This document shows, piece after piece, positions 18,233 through 27,173 of a DNA stretch of 64,000 bases (the first letter of the stretch is position 1; every line of letters begins with the position of its first letter). The stretch lies in contig JACKDW010000003.1 of assembly GCA_020633295.1 (NCBI GenBank), positions 1-64,000 on the forward strand, written 5' to 3'. The stretch comes from Myxococcales bacterium. Its GTDB lineage: Bacteria; Myxococcota_A; Polyangia; Nannocystales; Nannocystaceae. A program made the translations under genes and the position numbers. The notes under the pieces were generated by a model, which worked only from the letters and a program-made list of their open reading frames with translations, searched no databases and was not told where the DNA came from.

Positions 18233-19711
18233 CTAGTCGTCGCGCGTCGGCTCGTCGGGCTCCTCGACGCCCGCGAGGCGCTTGGCCATCGCCTTCTTCT
18301 CGTCGAGCCGCGCCAGCCGCTGCAGCTGGATGCGCTGCGCCTGGGGCGAGCCGGCGCCGTGCATCGACTCGGTGAGGTAGCCGACCGCGTTGCGCCCCAG
18401 CGTCATGTTCTCGATCAGCCGCAGGATCCGGCGCCGGTTGTCGACCGAGACGTCGGGGCGCGTCTTCAGGTACTTGCGCAGCAGCGGGCCCGTGACCTCG
18501 CTGCGGAACTCGGCGTCGGCCGGCATCGTCACGAGCAGCCCGCCCGCGAGGTCCTGGGCCAGGCGCGCGAGCTCGTAGGGGAAGCGCGTGACGTTGTGCT
18601 TGCACACGTTCGCCAGCATGTCGTCGTTCTGGTAGTTGCCCGCGGAGGTCTCGTAGGACTCGTGCGACGCCGCGATCCCGGCGCCGTAGATCGTCTCGTT
18701 GAGGTGGATCATCTCGACGAGCTTGTCGCGGATATGCGACGCGCGCTCGACCCCGTTGTACTCGGCGATCGTCGCGGCCGCGCCGATGATGACGTCGCCG
18801 AGGCCCGTCTTGCACACGTAGCTGCGGCGGTGATAGGCGGTGAAGCGCTCGACGAGCGTGGCCGCGAACTCCGTCTCGCCGTCCATGAACACGCGCGACG
18901 TCGGCACGAACACGTCGTCGAACACGATCATCGCCTCCTGACCGCCGAAGCGCGCGTTGCCGGCGTCGACGGTCGAGCCCGAGCGCGCGCCCTCGAGCGC
19001 GCGCGCGTCACAGCTCTGGCGCCCGTAGATGTACGTGATCCCCGGCGCGTCGACCGGGACCGCGAGCGCGATCGCGTAGTCGCGGTCCTCCGCGCGCAGG
19101 CGCATCGTCGGCATGACGAGCAGCCAGTGCGAGTTGATGCAGCCGGTCTGGTGCATCTTGGCGCCGCGGATCACCACGCCGTCGGGCCTTCGCTCGACGA
19201 CGCGCGTGAACAGGTCGGGATCGTCCTGCTGCGACGGCCCGCGCGCGCGGTCGCCCTTGGGGTCCGTCATGGCCCCGCCGATCACGAGGTTCTCCTCCTG
19301 CATCTCGCGGACGAACGCGCGGAAGCGCGCGTGGTAGCCGGTCTGATGGGCCAGGTCGATATCGTGCGTCACCGAGTACAGCGCGTTGATCGCGTCCATG
19401 CCCACGCAGCGCTGGAAGCAGGTCCCGGTGCGCTGCCCGAGGCGCCGCTGCATGCGGTTCTGCTGCACGACGTCCGCGGCGCTCTCGGTCACGTGCAGGA
19501 ACCGGTTCACGCGCGCGCCGGTCAGGCTCGAGCGCGCGGACGCGAGCTCGGGGTCCTCCTCGGCGAGGCGGTAGGTCTCGGCGACCGCGTTGATCGACGG
19601 GCGGATCACCGGGTGGTCGACCGGCTCCGCGACGCGCTCGCCGAACAGGTAGACCGCGAGGTCACGCCCGCGCAGGCTCTCGATGTACTCGTCAGCGGTG
19701 CGGATCGGCAT
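18233..19711 (-). CDS. 4-hydroxybutyryl-CoA dehydratase / vinylacetyl-CoA isomerase-like
   Basis: 492-residue flavoprotein of the AbfD branch within the HpaB-like acyl-CoA dehydrogenase fold. AbfD dehydrates 4-hydroxybutyryl-CoA to crotonyl-CoA using FAD and a [4Fe-4S] cluster. The cluster ligands of the Clostridium enzyme (Cys99, Cys103, His292, Cys299) have counterparts at Cys98, Cys102, His294 and Cys300. The catalytic glutamate has a counterpart at Glu259. The length matches (490). A two-component 4-hydroxyphenylacetate hydroxylase would lack the cysteines. No 4-hydroxybutyrate genes adjoin it; the TesB thioesterase is divergent. Start at ATG 19711; upstream frame to 19834 is not family sequence. 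Confidence 0.85.
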   Translation of the reverse strand: MPIRTADEYIESLRGRDLAVYLFGERVAEPVDHPVIRPSINAVAETYRLAEEDPELASARSSLTGARVNRFLHVTESAADVVQQNRMQRRLGQRTGTCFQRCVGMDAINALYSVTHDIDLAHQTGYHARFRAFVREMQEENLVIGGAMTDPKGDRARGPSQQDDPDLFTRVVERRPDGVVIRGAKMHQTGCINSHWLLVMPTMRLRAEDRDYAIALAVPVDAPGITYIYGRQSCDARALEGARSGSTVDAGNARFGGQEAMIVFDDVFVPTSRVFMDGETEFAATLVERFTAYHRRSYVCKTGLGDVIIGAAATIAEYNGVERASHIRDKLVEMIHLNETIYGAGIAASHESYETSAGNYQNDDMLANVCKHNVTRFPYELARLAQDLAGGLLVTMPADAEFRSEVTGPLLRKYLKTRPDVSVDNRRRILRLIENMTLGRNAVGYLTESMHGAGSPQAQRIQLQRLARLDEKKAMAKRLAGVEEPDEPTRDD

Positions 19712-19881
19712 CTTCGCGCGGACTATAACAACAACGCCCTCGCGCCACGGCGACATCGCTACGCCGACCGGGGCGGGTGTACGCGCGCCGGGGCGCGTGT
19801 GCTCCCGGGGGCGACGGACTCGTCGCCGGGTCACTCCTCCGCGGCGGGCTCGCGTGCTATCACGCGAGCTCCGGAGGGCGC

Positions 19882-20775
19882 ATGGGTCACGTGCTGCACG
19901 AGCTGCTCGAATTGCTGCGGCTCGAGAAACTCGAAGAGACGTTGTTCCGCGGCCAGAGTCAGGACCTGGGGTGGGGCGCGGTGTTCGGCGGGCAGGTGCT
20001 CGGGCAGGCGCTCTCGGCCATGACGCAGACGGTCCCCGAGCGCCGCCGCGTGCACTCGCTGCACGGCTACTTCCTGCGCCAGGGCGACGCGCGCCTGCCC
20101 ATCATCTACGACGTCGACTGCATCCGCGACGGCAAGAGCTTCACCACCCGGCGCGTGGTCGCGATCCAGAAGGGGCGCGCCATCTTTAACATGGCGGCCT
20201 CCTTCCAGATCGAAGAGACAGGTCTTGAGCACACGGTCGCGGCGATGCCGGAGGTCCCAGGGCCCGAGGGGCTCGTCTCCGAGCTGGAGCGAGTGCGAGC
20301 GCGCGCCGCGTTGATCCCCGCGCGCGCCCGCGAGAAGTTCACCGCCGAGAAGCCGCTCGAGATCCGGATCGTCGACCCGCGCGACCCGATCAACCCCGAG
20401 ACCCGCCCGCCGGTGCGCCGCGCGTGGTTTCGGGCGATCGACGCGCTGCCCGACGACCTGCGCGTGCATCAGTACCTGCTCGCCTACGCCTCCGACTTCA
20501 GCTTCCTGACCACCGCGCTCAACCCCCACCGCGTCGGCACCTTCGACCCGCGGCTGCAGCTCGCGAGCCTCGACCACGCGATGTGGCTGCACCGCCCGTT
20601 TCGCCTCGACGAGTGGCTCCTCTACGCGGTCGAGAGCCCGACGGCCACCGGCGCGCGCGGGCTCGTCCGCGGGCAGTGGTTCACGCGCGACGGACAGCTC
20701 GTGGCCTCGACCACGCAGGAGGGGCTGATGCGCTGGCACGGCGACCCGCTGCCCGAGACGCCCGCGTCGTCATAG
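19882..20775 (+). CDS. tesB: Acyl-CoA thioesterase II
   Basis: 297-residue double-hotdog thioesterase of the TesB family, hydrolysing medium/long acyl-CoA in the cytoplasm. N-terminal hotdog: RGQSQDLGWGAVFGGQVLGQAL and HSLHGYFLRQGD. C-terminal hotdog: YLLAYASDFSFL, SLDHAMWLHRPFRLDEWLLY and TQEGLMR are characteristic. Length matches E. coli TesB (286). ATG 19882 has a strong GGAGG seven bases upstream. It is divergent from the dehydratase-like gene. Confidence 0.92.
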   Translation: MGHVLHELLELLRLEKLEETLFRGQSQDLGWGAVFGGQVLGQALSAMTQTVPERRRVHSLHGYFLRQGDARLPIIYDVDCIRDGKSFTTRRVVAIQKGRAIFNMAASFQIEETGLEHTVAAMPEVPGPEGLVSELERVRARAALIPARAREKFTAEKPLEIRIVDPRDPINPETRPPVRRAWFRAIDALPDDLRVHQYLLAYASDFSFLTTALNPHRVGTFDPRLQLASLDHAMWLHRPFRLDEWLLYAVESPTATGARGLVRGQWFTRDGQLVASTTQEGLMRWHGDPLPETPASS

Positions 20776-20883
20776 CTCGTCATCGAGCTCGTGCTCTCGT
20801 CGGCGCGCGCGCGCGCGCTGAGTAATTCGTGCAGGTCCGCGCGCGCCGTCTCGACGCGTTGAGCCCCGCGCTACCGTCGACGA

Positions 20884-21537
20884 ATGCACGGCCGTCGCGT
20901 CCCCCTGGTCCTCCTCGTAGCGAGCCTCGCCGGCTTCATGGCGAGCAGCTGCTCCTCACGTATTCAGAACCTGGTGACCGAGCGGGCCGCGTCCGACTTC
21001 GGCTGCAGCGCCGAGGAGATCGAGCTCACGCAGACCCACCAGTACCCGATGGAGGCGATGTACGACGCCAAGGGCTGCGGCGAGCAGGGCTCGTACTACA
21101 CGAAGTGCAACATGTTCGGCATGTGCAAGACCCTGACGAAGGCCGAGCTCGACGCCTACAACCGCCGGGTCGACGCCCAGAACGCCCACTACGCGCAGTC
21201 GATCGCCGCGCGGCAGTCGTCGCCGTCTCCGTCCTCCTCCTCACCGTCGTCGTCGTCGTCGTCGTCCTCCTCCTCCTCGCCCTCGTCTTCGTCCTCGTCG
21301 TCCTCGTCGAGCATGCCGAGCAACTGCAGCTTCGACTCCGACTGCGGCGGCGGCGTGAAGTGCAACAGCGGACGCTGCGCCAACACCTCGGGGAGCAAGT
21401 GCGGCTTCGACTCGGACTGCGGCGGGAACGGGGCGAAGTGCAACAGCGGGAAGTGCTCCAACGCGCCCGACGGGCGCTGCTCGTTCAACTCCGAGTGCCC
21501 GGGCGGCTCGTGCTCCAGCGGCTCGTGCCGGTTCTAG
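20884..21537 (+). CDS. Lipoprotein with poly-Ser linker and Cys-rich repeats
   Basis: 217-residue predicted lipoprotein (leader LVLLVASLAGFMASSC). The N-terminal part has YDAKGCGEQGSYYTKC-type cysteines. It is followed by a Ser/Pro run of about 30 residues (poly-TCN microsatellite 21223-21313), then three short cysteine repeats of the form CSFDSDCGGGVKCNSGRC. Such repeats are common in myxobacterial surface proteins; role unknown. Confidence 0.78.
   Translation: MHGRRVPLVLLVASLAGFMASSCSSRIQNLVTERAASDFGCSAEEIELTQTHQYPMEAMYDAKGCGEQGSYYTKCNMFGMCKTLTKAELDAYNRRVDAQNAHYAQSIAARQSSPSPSSSSPSSSSSSSSSSSPSSSSSSSSSSMPSNCSFDSDCGGGVKCNSGRCANTSGSKCGFDSDCGGNGAKCNSGKCSNAPDGRCSFNSECPGGSCSSGSCRF
21223..21313 (+). 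repeat. TCN/CCN microsatellite (poly-Ser)
   Basis: Trinucleotide array TCG/TCC/TCT with scattered CCG/CCC, in frame within the lipoprotein gene and encoding the serine linker. Confidence 0.9.
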
Positions 21538-21848
21538 CGGGGCTCGTGGGCCCGCGCCCACATGTGCGTTGACCGGCTTCGGGCCCGCGCTCGGCGACGC
21601 GATCGCGGCTCCACGGTCGTCGTCGCGCGGGACCTCGCGCTTCGCCGCCCGACCCGACGAGTGACTTTTCAGACAGGTCCTCGATGAGGAGGGCGCCTCG
21701 GCCTCTCGGGATGATGGAGGGCGGGAGCCGACGACGCGCCAACGCCACGATCTGACCGCGGACCCCGGATCGCGGCGAGCGTATCGGCACGCGCCCGACC
21801 TCCGCGGGCGCGCTTTACAACCGAGGGGCGGGGAGCTACACGAACAGG
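21538..21848. other. Intergenic region
   Basis: About 310 bases between two plus-strand genes. A weak relative of the dispersed repeat (GTGAC-TTTTCA-GACAG) occurs at 21661-21676. No gene or RNA recognised. Confidence 0.4.
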
Positions 21849-22328
21849 GTGACCCGGCGGCACGCGTCGTTCGCGGAGATCTCCGCTCGAGCTCGACTCG
21901 GCGCCGGGCTGCTCTGGTGCTTCGTCGGGCTCCTGTTCGCGGCGCTCGTCGTCTGCGGCGCGGGCCTCCCGGAGCGGAGCCCGGTGGTCGCCGAGGTCGC
22001 CGGCGTCGCCGCGGCGGTCGAGGTCGACAGCCCCGAACTCGACGCCCCTACAACGCTCCTCGCCGATTACGGTCTCCACGGGCACCTCGACGCCCAGCCC
22101 CGCTATCGCCGGGGCGCGCGGAGTAGGCCGCCGTCGCACGAGCTCGACGCGCTCGCGGCCGAGACCGAAGACGAGGACGCGCGCTCCGACGCGCTCGGCG
22201 TCGCGTTCTCGCTCGAGCTGCCGCGCGACACACTCGGTCGCGCGGTCACGCACCGTCGCGCGCACGCGATCCTCACCAGCCATCTCCTGGTCTCGACCGG
22301 GCTCGCGCGCGGACCCCCGATCGCGTAG
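21849..22328 (+). CDS. Small single-pass membrane protein
   Basis: 159 residues from GTG 21849. One strong membrane helix (LLWCFVGLLFAALVVCGAGL, residues about 20-39), then a hydrophilic region without recognised domain. It precedes the NodT-type outer-membrane factor by 166 bases in the same direction. Small exported proteins are often found ahead of such efflux genes, but a link here is speculative. Could also be a spurious frame in GC-rich DNA. Confidence 0.5.
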   Translation: MTRRHASFAEISARARLGAGLLWCFVGLLFAALVVCGAGLPERSPVVAEVAGVAAAVEVDSPELDAPTTLLADYGLHGHLDAQPRYRRGARSRPPSHELDALAAETEDEDARSDALGVAFSLELPRDTLGRAVTHRRAHAILTSHLLVSTGLARGPPIA

Positions 22329-22494
22329 CTCTGTTCGCGTCGCCGCGGTGACGGACGCGGGGCGGTGCCGTCTCGTCATCTCCGCGCCAGGGGTCGCGAA
22401 CTCGGTGGACCCGACTCGACCGCGCTCGTCGAGTCGCTCGACGCGATCGCTGCGCCTGCGGGCCGAGACCCGTATTAGGAGACAGGAGAGGATT

Positions 22495-24033
22495 ATGGAG
22501 TTGGACACCCGAGAGCCCCGCGTCACCCACGAGGACGGCGATCTGGTCCATCGGGCGCTTGGCGCTTGTCCGCCTCGGCGGAGCGTCCTGCGTCGCGCGA
22601 GACGAGGCGTCACGATCGCGCTCGTCGGCGCCGTGCTGCTCAGCAGCGGCTGCGCGCGCTATCTCGAGGACAACAAGGCCCGGGAGGTCAGCCGCGCGGT
22701 CCCGGACAGCTACGGCGGCGCGTACACGGGCGCCGCCACGACCGCGGACGCGCAGCGGCAGTGGGATCAATTCTTCTCCGATCCGTTCCTGCAGGCGCTG
22801 ATCCGCGAGGCGCTCGACAACAACCAGGAGCTCAACATACGGCTCCAGGAGATCATCATCGCGCAGAACGAGATCGCGGCGCGCAAGGGTGAGTACCTCC
22901 CGCGCCTCGACGCGGGCGTGGGCGTCGGCGTCGAGAAAGTCGGGCAGCGCACCAGCCAGGGCGCGAGCGACATGGCCGACGGCGTGCCCGAGCACCTGCC
23001 GTACTTCGGCTTCGGGCTCTCGGCCGCGTGGGAGATCGACATCTGGAAGAAGCTGCGCAACGCGGCGAAGTCCGCGGACTACCGCTACCGCGCGACGATC
23101 GAGGCCCGGAACTTCATCATCACGCAGATCGTCGCCGAGATCGCCGAGGCCTACTACGAGCTGCTCGCGCTCGACAACCAGATCGAGGTGCTCGATCGCA
23201 ACATCGGGATCCAGCAGGACGCGCTCGAGATCGTCAAGCTCAAGAAGGAGGCGGCGCGCGCGACCGAGCTCGGCGTGCAGCGGTTCCAGGCCGAGGTGAC
23301 CAAGAACCAGGGGCGCCGCTTCGAGCTCTTGCAGCAGCGGGTCGAGGCGGAGAACCGGATCAACTTCCTGGTCGGCCGCTTCCCCCAGCGCGTCGCGCGG
23401 GACCCCGCGAAGTTCATGGACACGGAGCCGGCGCCGGTGAACATGGGGCTGCCGTCTCAGCTCCTCGACAACCGCCCCGACGTGCGCCAGGCGTCGTACG
23501 AGCTCGAGGCCTCGAAGCTCGACGTCAAGGTCGCCAAGGCCCGCTTCTACCCGTCGCTGAGCCTCGAGGCCGGCGTCGGCTACGAGTCCTTCAACGTCGT
23601 CCACCTGCTCGATACGCCCGAGTCGCTGCTCTACAACGTGGCGGGCAACCTGACCGCGCCGCTGCTCAACCGCGCCGCGATCAAGGCCGACTACCGCGCC
23701 GCGAACGCCATGCAGATCCAGGCGGTGTTCAACTTTGAGCGCACGCTGCTGCTCGCGTTCACGGAGGTCGTCAACTACCTGCGCATGGTGGAGAACCTCG
23801 CGGCCCAGTTCGAGCGGCAGACCGTGCAGGTCGAGACGCTCGAGCAGGCGACGGAGACCTCGAACATCCTGTATCGCAGCGCGCGCGCCGACTACATGGA
23901 GGTCCTGATGACGCGCCGCGACTCGCTCGAGGCCGAGATGGAGCTCATCGAGACGCGCAAGCAGCAGATGCAGGCGCGCGTGGGCATCTACCGGGCGCTC
24001 GGCGGCGGGTGGCGCCGCGAGCCCGCCGCCTGA
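22495..24033 (+). CDS. NodT/OprM-type outer-membrane efflux lipoprotein
   Basis: 512-residue outer-membrane channel of the TolC/OprM superfamily, the exit duct of RND or ABC efflux pumps. An N-terminal extension precedes a leader with lipobox LLSSGC. Two TolC repeats follow: the first with LNIRLQEIIIAQNEIAARKGEYLPRLDAG, the second with LDVKVAKARFYPSLSLEAGVGYE; RPDVRQASYELE is also typical. ATG 22495 has AGGAGA-type signals within 20 bases. No membrane-fusion or RND pump gene lies next to it, so it is an orphan duct or serves a distant pump. Confidence 0.88.
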   Translation: MELDTREPRVTHEDGDLVHRALGACPPRRSVLRRARRGVTIALVGAVLLSSGCARYLEDNKAREVSRAVPDSYGGAYTGAATTADAQRQWDQFFSDPFLQALIREALDNNQELNIRLQEIIIAQNEIAARKGEYLPRLDAGVGVGVEKVGQRTSQGASDMADGVPEHLPYFGFGLSAAWEIDIWKKLRNAAKSADYRYRATIEARNFIITQIVAEIAEAYYELLALDNQIEVLDRNIGIQQDALEIVKLKKEAARATELGVQRFQAEVTKNQGRRFELLQQRVEAENRINFLVGRFPQRVARDPAKFMDTEPAPVNMGLPSQLLDNRPDVRQASYELEASKLDVKVAKARFYPSLSLEAGVGYESFNVVHLLDTPESLLYNVAGNLTAPLLNRAAIKADYRAANAMQIQAVFNFERTLLLAFTEVVNYLRMVENLAAQFERQTVQVETLEQATETSNILYRSARADYMEVLMTRRDSLEAEMELIETRKQQMQARVGIYRALGGGWRREPAA

Positions 24034-24120
24034 TCACCGCAGCGGTCCGGTCGACCGGTCGGGCCGGCCGTGACGTGACGGTGACGCGCGCGACGGGCCC
24101 CGTCGCGTATCCTCCCGGGC

Positions 24121-25407
24121 GTGTCACTCCCCCGACCCCCTCGATCGCGCGACCTCGCGTCCGCCTCCCTCGCGCGCGCCCTCACGCTCCCCCTCGCGGT
24201 CGCCTGCTCGTTCCTCCTCGTCGGCAGCGCCGCGTGCTCCGACGACGCCGCGACGACGATGGCGTCGGACGCGGGGTCTGAGTCCTCCTCGGGGTCGGAT
24301 CCCGGTGACGGCGACGGTGACGGCGACAGCGACGGCGCGACCACAGCTGGCTCTGGGGACAGCGAGTCCGGAGACGGAGACGGAGACGGAGACGGAGACG
24401 GGGACGGGGATGGAGACGGGGATGGAGACGGAGACGGAGACGGGGATGGAGACGGAGACGGAGACGGAGACGGAGACGGAGACGGCGACGGGGATGGTGA
24501 CGGAGACGGCGACTGCGTCGAGCCGGGCGAGCCGGGACCCCTCGCGTTCACGCCCGAGGGTCTCGAGCTGAGCGAGTTCTTCGTCGAGTCGGACTTCGGG
24601 CGCGTCCTCGACGACGAGGCCGAGTTCGCCGAGTACTTCGAGGGTCCGGCGCCGGCGGACTTCGCCAGCGAGTGGATCGTGCTGCTGCACCCCGCGCGCC
24701 GGCCGTTCGGCACCCGCTACGCGCTCCTCGGCCTCGAGCTCGACGGCGCCTGCGGGCTCACGGGGAGCTACTCGATGGATGTCCTCGGAGACAACTGCGA
24801 GAACTTCGAGTACACGCGACCGGGCCCGCTCGTCGCGCGCACGGACGCCGCGTTCGCGCCGGCGGGCGCGGTGACCCTGCAGCCGGCTCCGACCGCGCCC
24901 TTCGACTGCGCGGCCGACGGGGCGAAGGCCTTCGAGTCGTGCAGCGAGACCCAGTGGTGCGCGCCGGGGCTGATCTGCGCCGGCATCACGCGCTTCGACA
25001 CGGGCCTGTGCATGGACGCGAGCCTGCGCGGCGTGTTCGAGAGCGGCCCGCTCGCGCTCGACCTCGCGGACGACCCGGTCCTCGACGTGCTCGACGTCGC
25101 CGGCCTGGCGACGGTCGACACCGACGTGATCATCAACCTCGCGCTCACGCACCCGGACCCGAGCGCGCTGACGATCACGCTGACGAACCCCTCGAACAAC
25201 GAGGTCATGGTCTGGGAGCAGGAGAGCGCGCCCTACGAGGCGTCGTGGTACCCCGAGCCGGGCGCGCTCTCGCTGTCGCGCGCGCCCGTGGGCTTCTCGG
25301 GCGACGAGGACGTGAACGGGAGCTGGACGCTGAAGATCACGAGCGCGAGCCAGGAGCCGGGCGCGCTGCTGGGCTGGTCGCTCGAGATCATGAGCCGCTT
25401 CGACTGA
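24121..25407 (+). CDS. Gly-Asp-linker lipoprotein with P-domain
   Basis: 428-residue predicted lipoprotein (leader ALTLPLAVACSFLLVGSAAC) from GTG 24121. Residues about 60-132 are a Gly-Asp tract. A middle domain follows with three cysteine pairs (ACGLTG, DNCENF, ESCSETQWCAPGLIC). The C-terminal 100 residues match the proprotein convertase P-domain (INLALTHPDPSALTITLTNPS and DVNGSWTLKITSA). P-domains form beta sandwiches attached to secreted hydrolases; no protease domain is present here. Role on the cell surface unknown. Confidence 0.82.
   Translation: MSLPRPPRSRDLASASLARALTLPLAVACSFLLVGSAACSDDAATTMASDAGSESSSGSDPGDGDGDGDSDGATTAGSGDSESGDGDGDGDGDGDGDGDGDGDGDGDGDGDGDGDGDGDGDGDGDGDGDGDCVEPGEPGPLAFTPEGLELSEFFVESDFGRVLDDEAEFAEYFEGPAPADFASEWIVLLHPARRPFGTRYALLGLELDGACGLTGSYSMDVLGDNCENFEYTRPGPLVARTDAAFAPAGAVTLQPAPTAPFDCAADGAKAFESCSETQWCAPGLICAGITRFDTGLCMDASLRGVFESGPLALDLADDPVLDVLDVAGLATVDTDVIINLALTHPDPSALTITLTNPSNNEVMVWEQESAPYEASWYPEPGALSLSRAPVGFSGDEDVNGSWTLKITSASQEPGALLGWSLEIMSRFD
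24370..24513 (+). repeat. Hexanucleotide GGNGAY microsatellite
   Basis: Second Gly-Asp-coding array in the window, mainly GGAGAC and GGGGAT/GGGGAC units, inside the P-domain lipoprotein gene. Shorter GD runs precede it at 24301-24330. Confidence 0.95.
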
Positions 25408-25433
25408 GCTCCGCGGCGCCGGAGTCAATATGC

Positions 25434-26306
25434 TCAATCGGCCATGCCGACGAGCGCGGCGCTGTCGCGCCAGAGCGCGTCGCGGGCGTCGTCGTCGCGG
25501 GCCAGGCGGGACGGCGTCGCCCACTCGAGACGTCCCCGGCGCAGCCGCAGGTAGTAGCCGTCTCGCGGCGGCGCGGGCTCGCCGAGCGCCGCGTCGCGCA
25601 GCGCCTCGCCGGCGCGTATCACCGAGTTGAAGCGGGGCGCGAGCCGACCCAGCGGCGTCCCCAGCAGCCACCACAGCGCGCGCAGCAGGGGCGTTCGGGC
25701 GCGCGCGAGGCCGGTGCCCGGCGTGGGCCCCGGATCGTAGGCGAGCGCCGAGAGCCCGCGGGCTCGCAGCGCGCGGACCGTGAGGATGTTGCACAGCTTG
25801 GAGGCCGCGTAGGCGTGACCGGCGGCCGCGCGGGGATCCCCGTCCAGCGCGGGGTCGAGCGCGGGATCGGCGAGCAGCCGCGCCCGCGCGTGCCGGGGCG
25901 GGGGGACCAGCGTGCGCTCGTCGGGGTCATGCGTGCCGCTGGTCGTCACGACCACGCGGCCGCCGGGCGCGAGCCGGGGCGCGAGCAGCCGCGCGAGCAG
26001 GTAGTGCGCGAGGTGGTTGACGGCGAAGGTGAGCTCGAAGCCGTCGCGCGTGCGCGCGTCGACGTCCGCGCGCGACAGGCCGGCGTTGAGCACCAGCGCG
26101 TCGATGGAGCGCGAGCCCAGGCGCGTCTCGACCTCGGCGGCGAAGCGCCGGACCGAGTCGAGCTGCGCGAGGTCGAGCTCGAGCGCGGGGAGCCGCGCGC
26201 GGTCGGGGTGGCGCGCGCCGAGCAGCAGCGTCGCCCTGGTCCCGAGCCCACGGGCTGCCACCTGACCGATCCCCGAGGTGCCGCCGGTCATCACGATGAT
26301 CGCCAT
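25434..26306 (-). CDS. Short-chain dehydrogenase/reductase
   Basis: 290-residue SDR with a Rossmann fold. Cofactor loop TGGTSGIG at residues 7-14, NAG at 74-76, catalytic Ser123 and YAASK at 166-170 are all present. The architecture resembles the retinol dehydrogenase/WWOX-like group acting on lipophilic alcohols or ketones; the substrate is unknown. It is divergent from a TetR regulator across a 98-base gap holding two operator-like palindromes, so it is very likely that regulator's target. Confidence 0.88.
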   Translation of the reverse strand: MAIIVMTGGTSGIGQVAARGLGTRATLLLGARHPDRARLPALELDLAQLDSVRRFAAEVETRLGSRSIDALVLNAGLSRADVDARTRDGFELTFAVNHLAHYLLARLLAPRLAPGGRVVVTTSGTHDPDERTLVPPPRHARARLLADPALDPALDGDPRAAAGHAYAASKLCNILTVRALRARGLSALAYDPGPTPGTGLARARTPLLRALWWLLGTPLGRLAPRFNSVIRAGEALRDAALGEPAPPRDGYYLRLRRGRLEWATPSRLARDDDARDALWRDSAALVGMAD

Positions 26307-26334
26307 ATCCCACCCTTGAACGCTGTTTGATATT

Positions 26335-26356
26335 AAAATGAGTGACGACTCATTTT
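26335..26356. promoter_or_regulatory. TetR operator-like palindrome 1
   Basis: Perfect inverted repeat with nine-base arms AAAATGAGT and ACTCATTTT around the spacer GACG, in the SDR/TetR divergent promoter region. Confidence 0.8.
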
Positions 26357-26370
26357 ACAGATCCGTTAAT

Positions 26371-26386
26371 ATGAGTGACGACTCAT
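26371..26386. promoter_or_regulatory. TetR operator-like palindrome 2
   Basis: Second copy of ATGAGT-GACG-ACTCAT, centred 33 bases (about three helical turns) from the first and 19 bases before the TetR start codon. The spacer GACG is identical in both copies. Confidence 0.8.
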
Positions 26387-26404
26387 TTTGTCAAGGAGCG
26401 CGTC

Positions 26405-27055
26405 ATGACATCCAAGCCGCCCCCGCGAGCGCGCCGCGCCGACGCGCGACGCAATCGCGCGCGGATCCTCGAGGCGGCCGACGCGGTGTTCGCCGAGCAG
26501 GGGCCCGGCGCGGTGACCGAGGACATCGCCCGTCGCGCGGGCGTCGCGATCGGGACCGTGTTCCGGCACTTCCCGAGCAAGCAGGCGCTCGTCGAGGCGG
26601 TCTTCATCACGCGGCTCCGGTTCCTCACGGAGCAGGCGCGGGCGCTGTGCGCCGCGCCGGAGTCCTCGGGCGAGGAGTTCTTCGACTTCTTCGCGCGCTG
26701 GGTCGAGCTGTCGGCGGACAAGCAGTCCTTTGTCGACGCGCTCACGGCTGCGGGCGTCGACGTACAGGCGCGCGCGGCCGCGGGCGAGTACCCGGTTGTT
26801 CGCGCAGAGCTGCTCGAGGCCGTGGCGGCGCTGCTGCGTCAGGCGCAGCGCGCCGGCGCCGTGCGAGCGGACATCGGCGCGCCCGAGATCACGGCGCTGC
26901 TGATCGGCACGGCGCGCGCGCTTCAGCACGCCGGCGCGCAGCAGGGGCCGCGCGCCCGGCTGCTGCGTGTGCTGTTCGACGGGCTGCGCCCACAACCCGA
27001 TCGCGCGGGGGACCGGGATCGGTCCGATGGCGCGCGGTCAGACAGCGAGGGCTAG
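26405..27055 (+). CDS. TetR-family transcriptional regulator
   Basis: 216-residue regulator. The N-terminal helix-turn-helix domain is clear: RRNRARILEAADAVFAEQG, AVTEDIARRAGVAIGTVFRHFPSKQAL (residues about 15-63). The C-terminal ligand-binding domain is helical and Ala-rich. ATG 26405 has AAGGAG eight bases upstream. The twin palindromes in its own upstream region suggest autorepression and control of the divergent SDR. Ligand unknown, probably a hydrophobic compound handled by the SDR. Confidence 0.9.
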   Translation: MTSKPPPRARRADARRNRARILEAADAVFAEQGPGAVTEDIARRAGVAIGTVFRHFPSKQALVEAVFITRLRFLTEQARALCAAPESSGEEFFDFFARWVELSADKQSFVDALTAAGVDVQARAAAGEYPVVRAELLEAVAALLRQAQRAGAVRADIGAPEITALLIGTARALQHAGAQQGPRARLLRVLFDGLRPQPDRAGDRDRSDGARSDSEG

Positions 27056-27155
27056 GACTCGCCTCGCCGCGGGAGGTTTGGAGGGCCGCCCGACCGAGGA
27101 GAAGTGTTGTTGGAAAAGCTGCGGGGTGTCCCCGCGTGTCGTGTTGCCTTTGTTT

Positions 27156-27173
27156 GGCCCGACCATTCGGGCC
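27156..27173. terminator. Possible terminator hairpin
   Basis: Stem GGCCCGA/TCGGGCC with loop CCAT, 100 bases after the TetR stop. No clean U-tract follows, so termination is only a suggestion. Confidence 0.35.
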
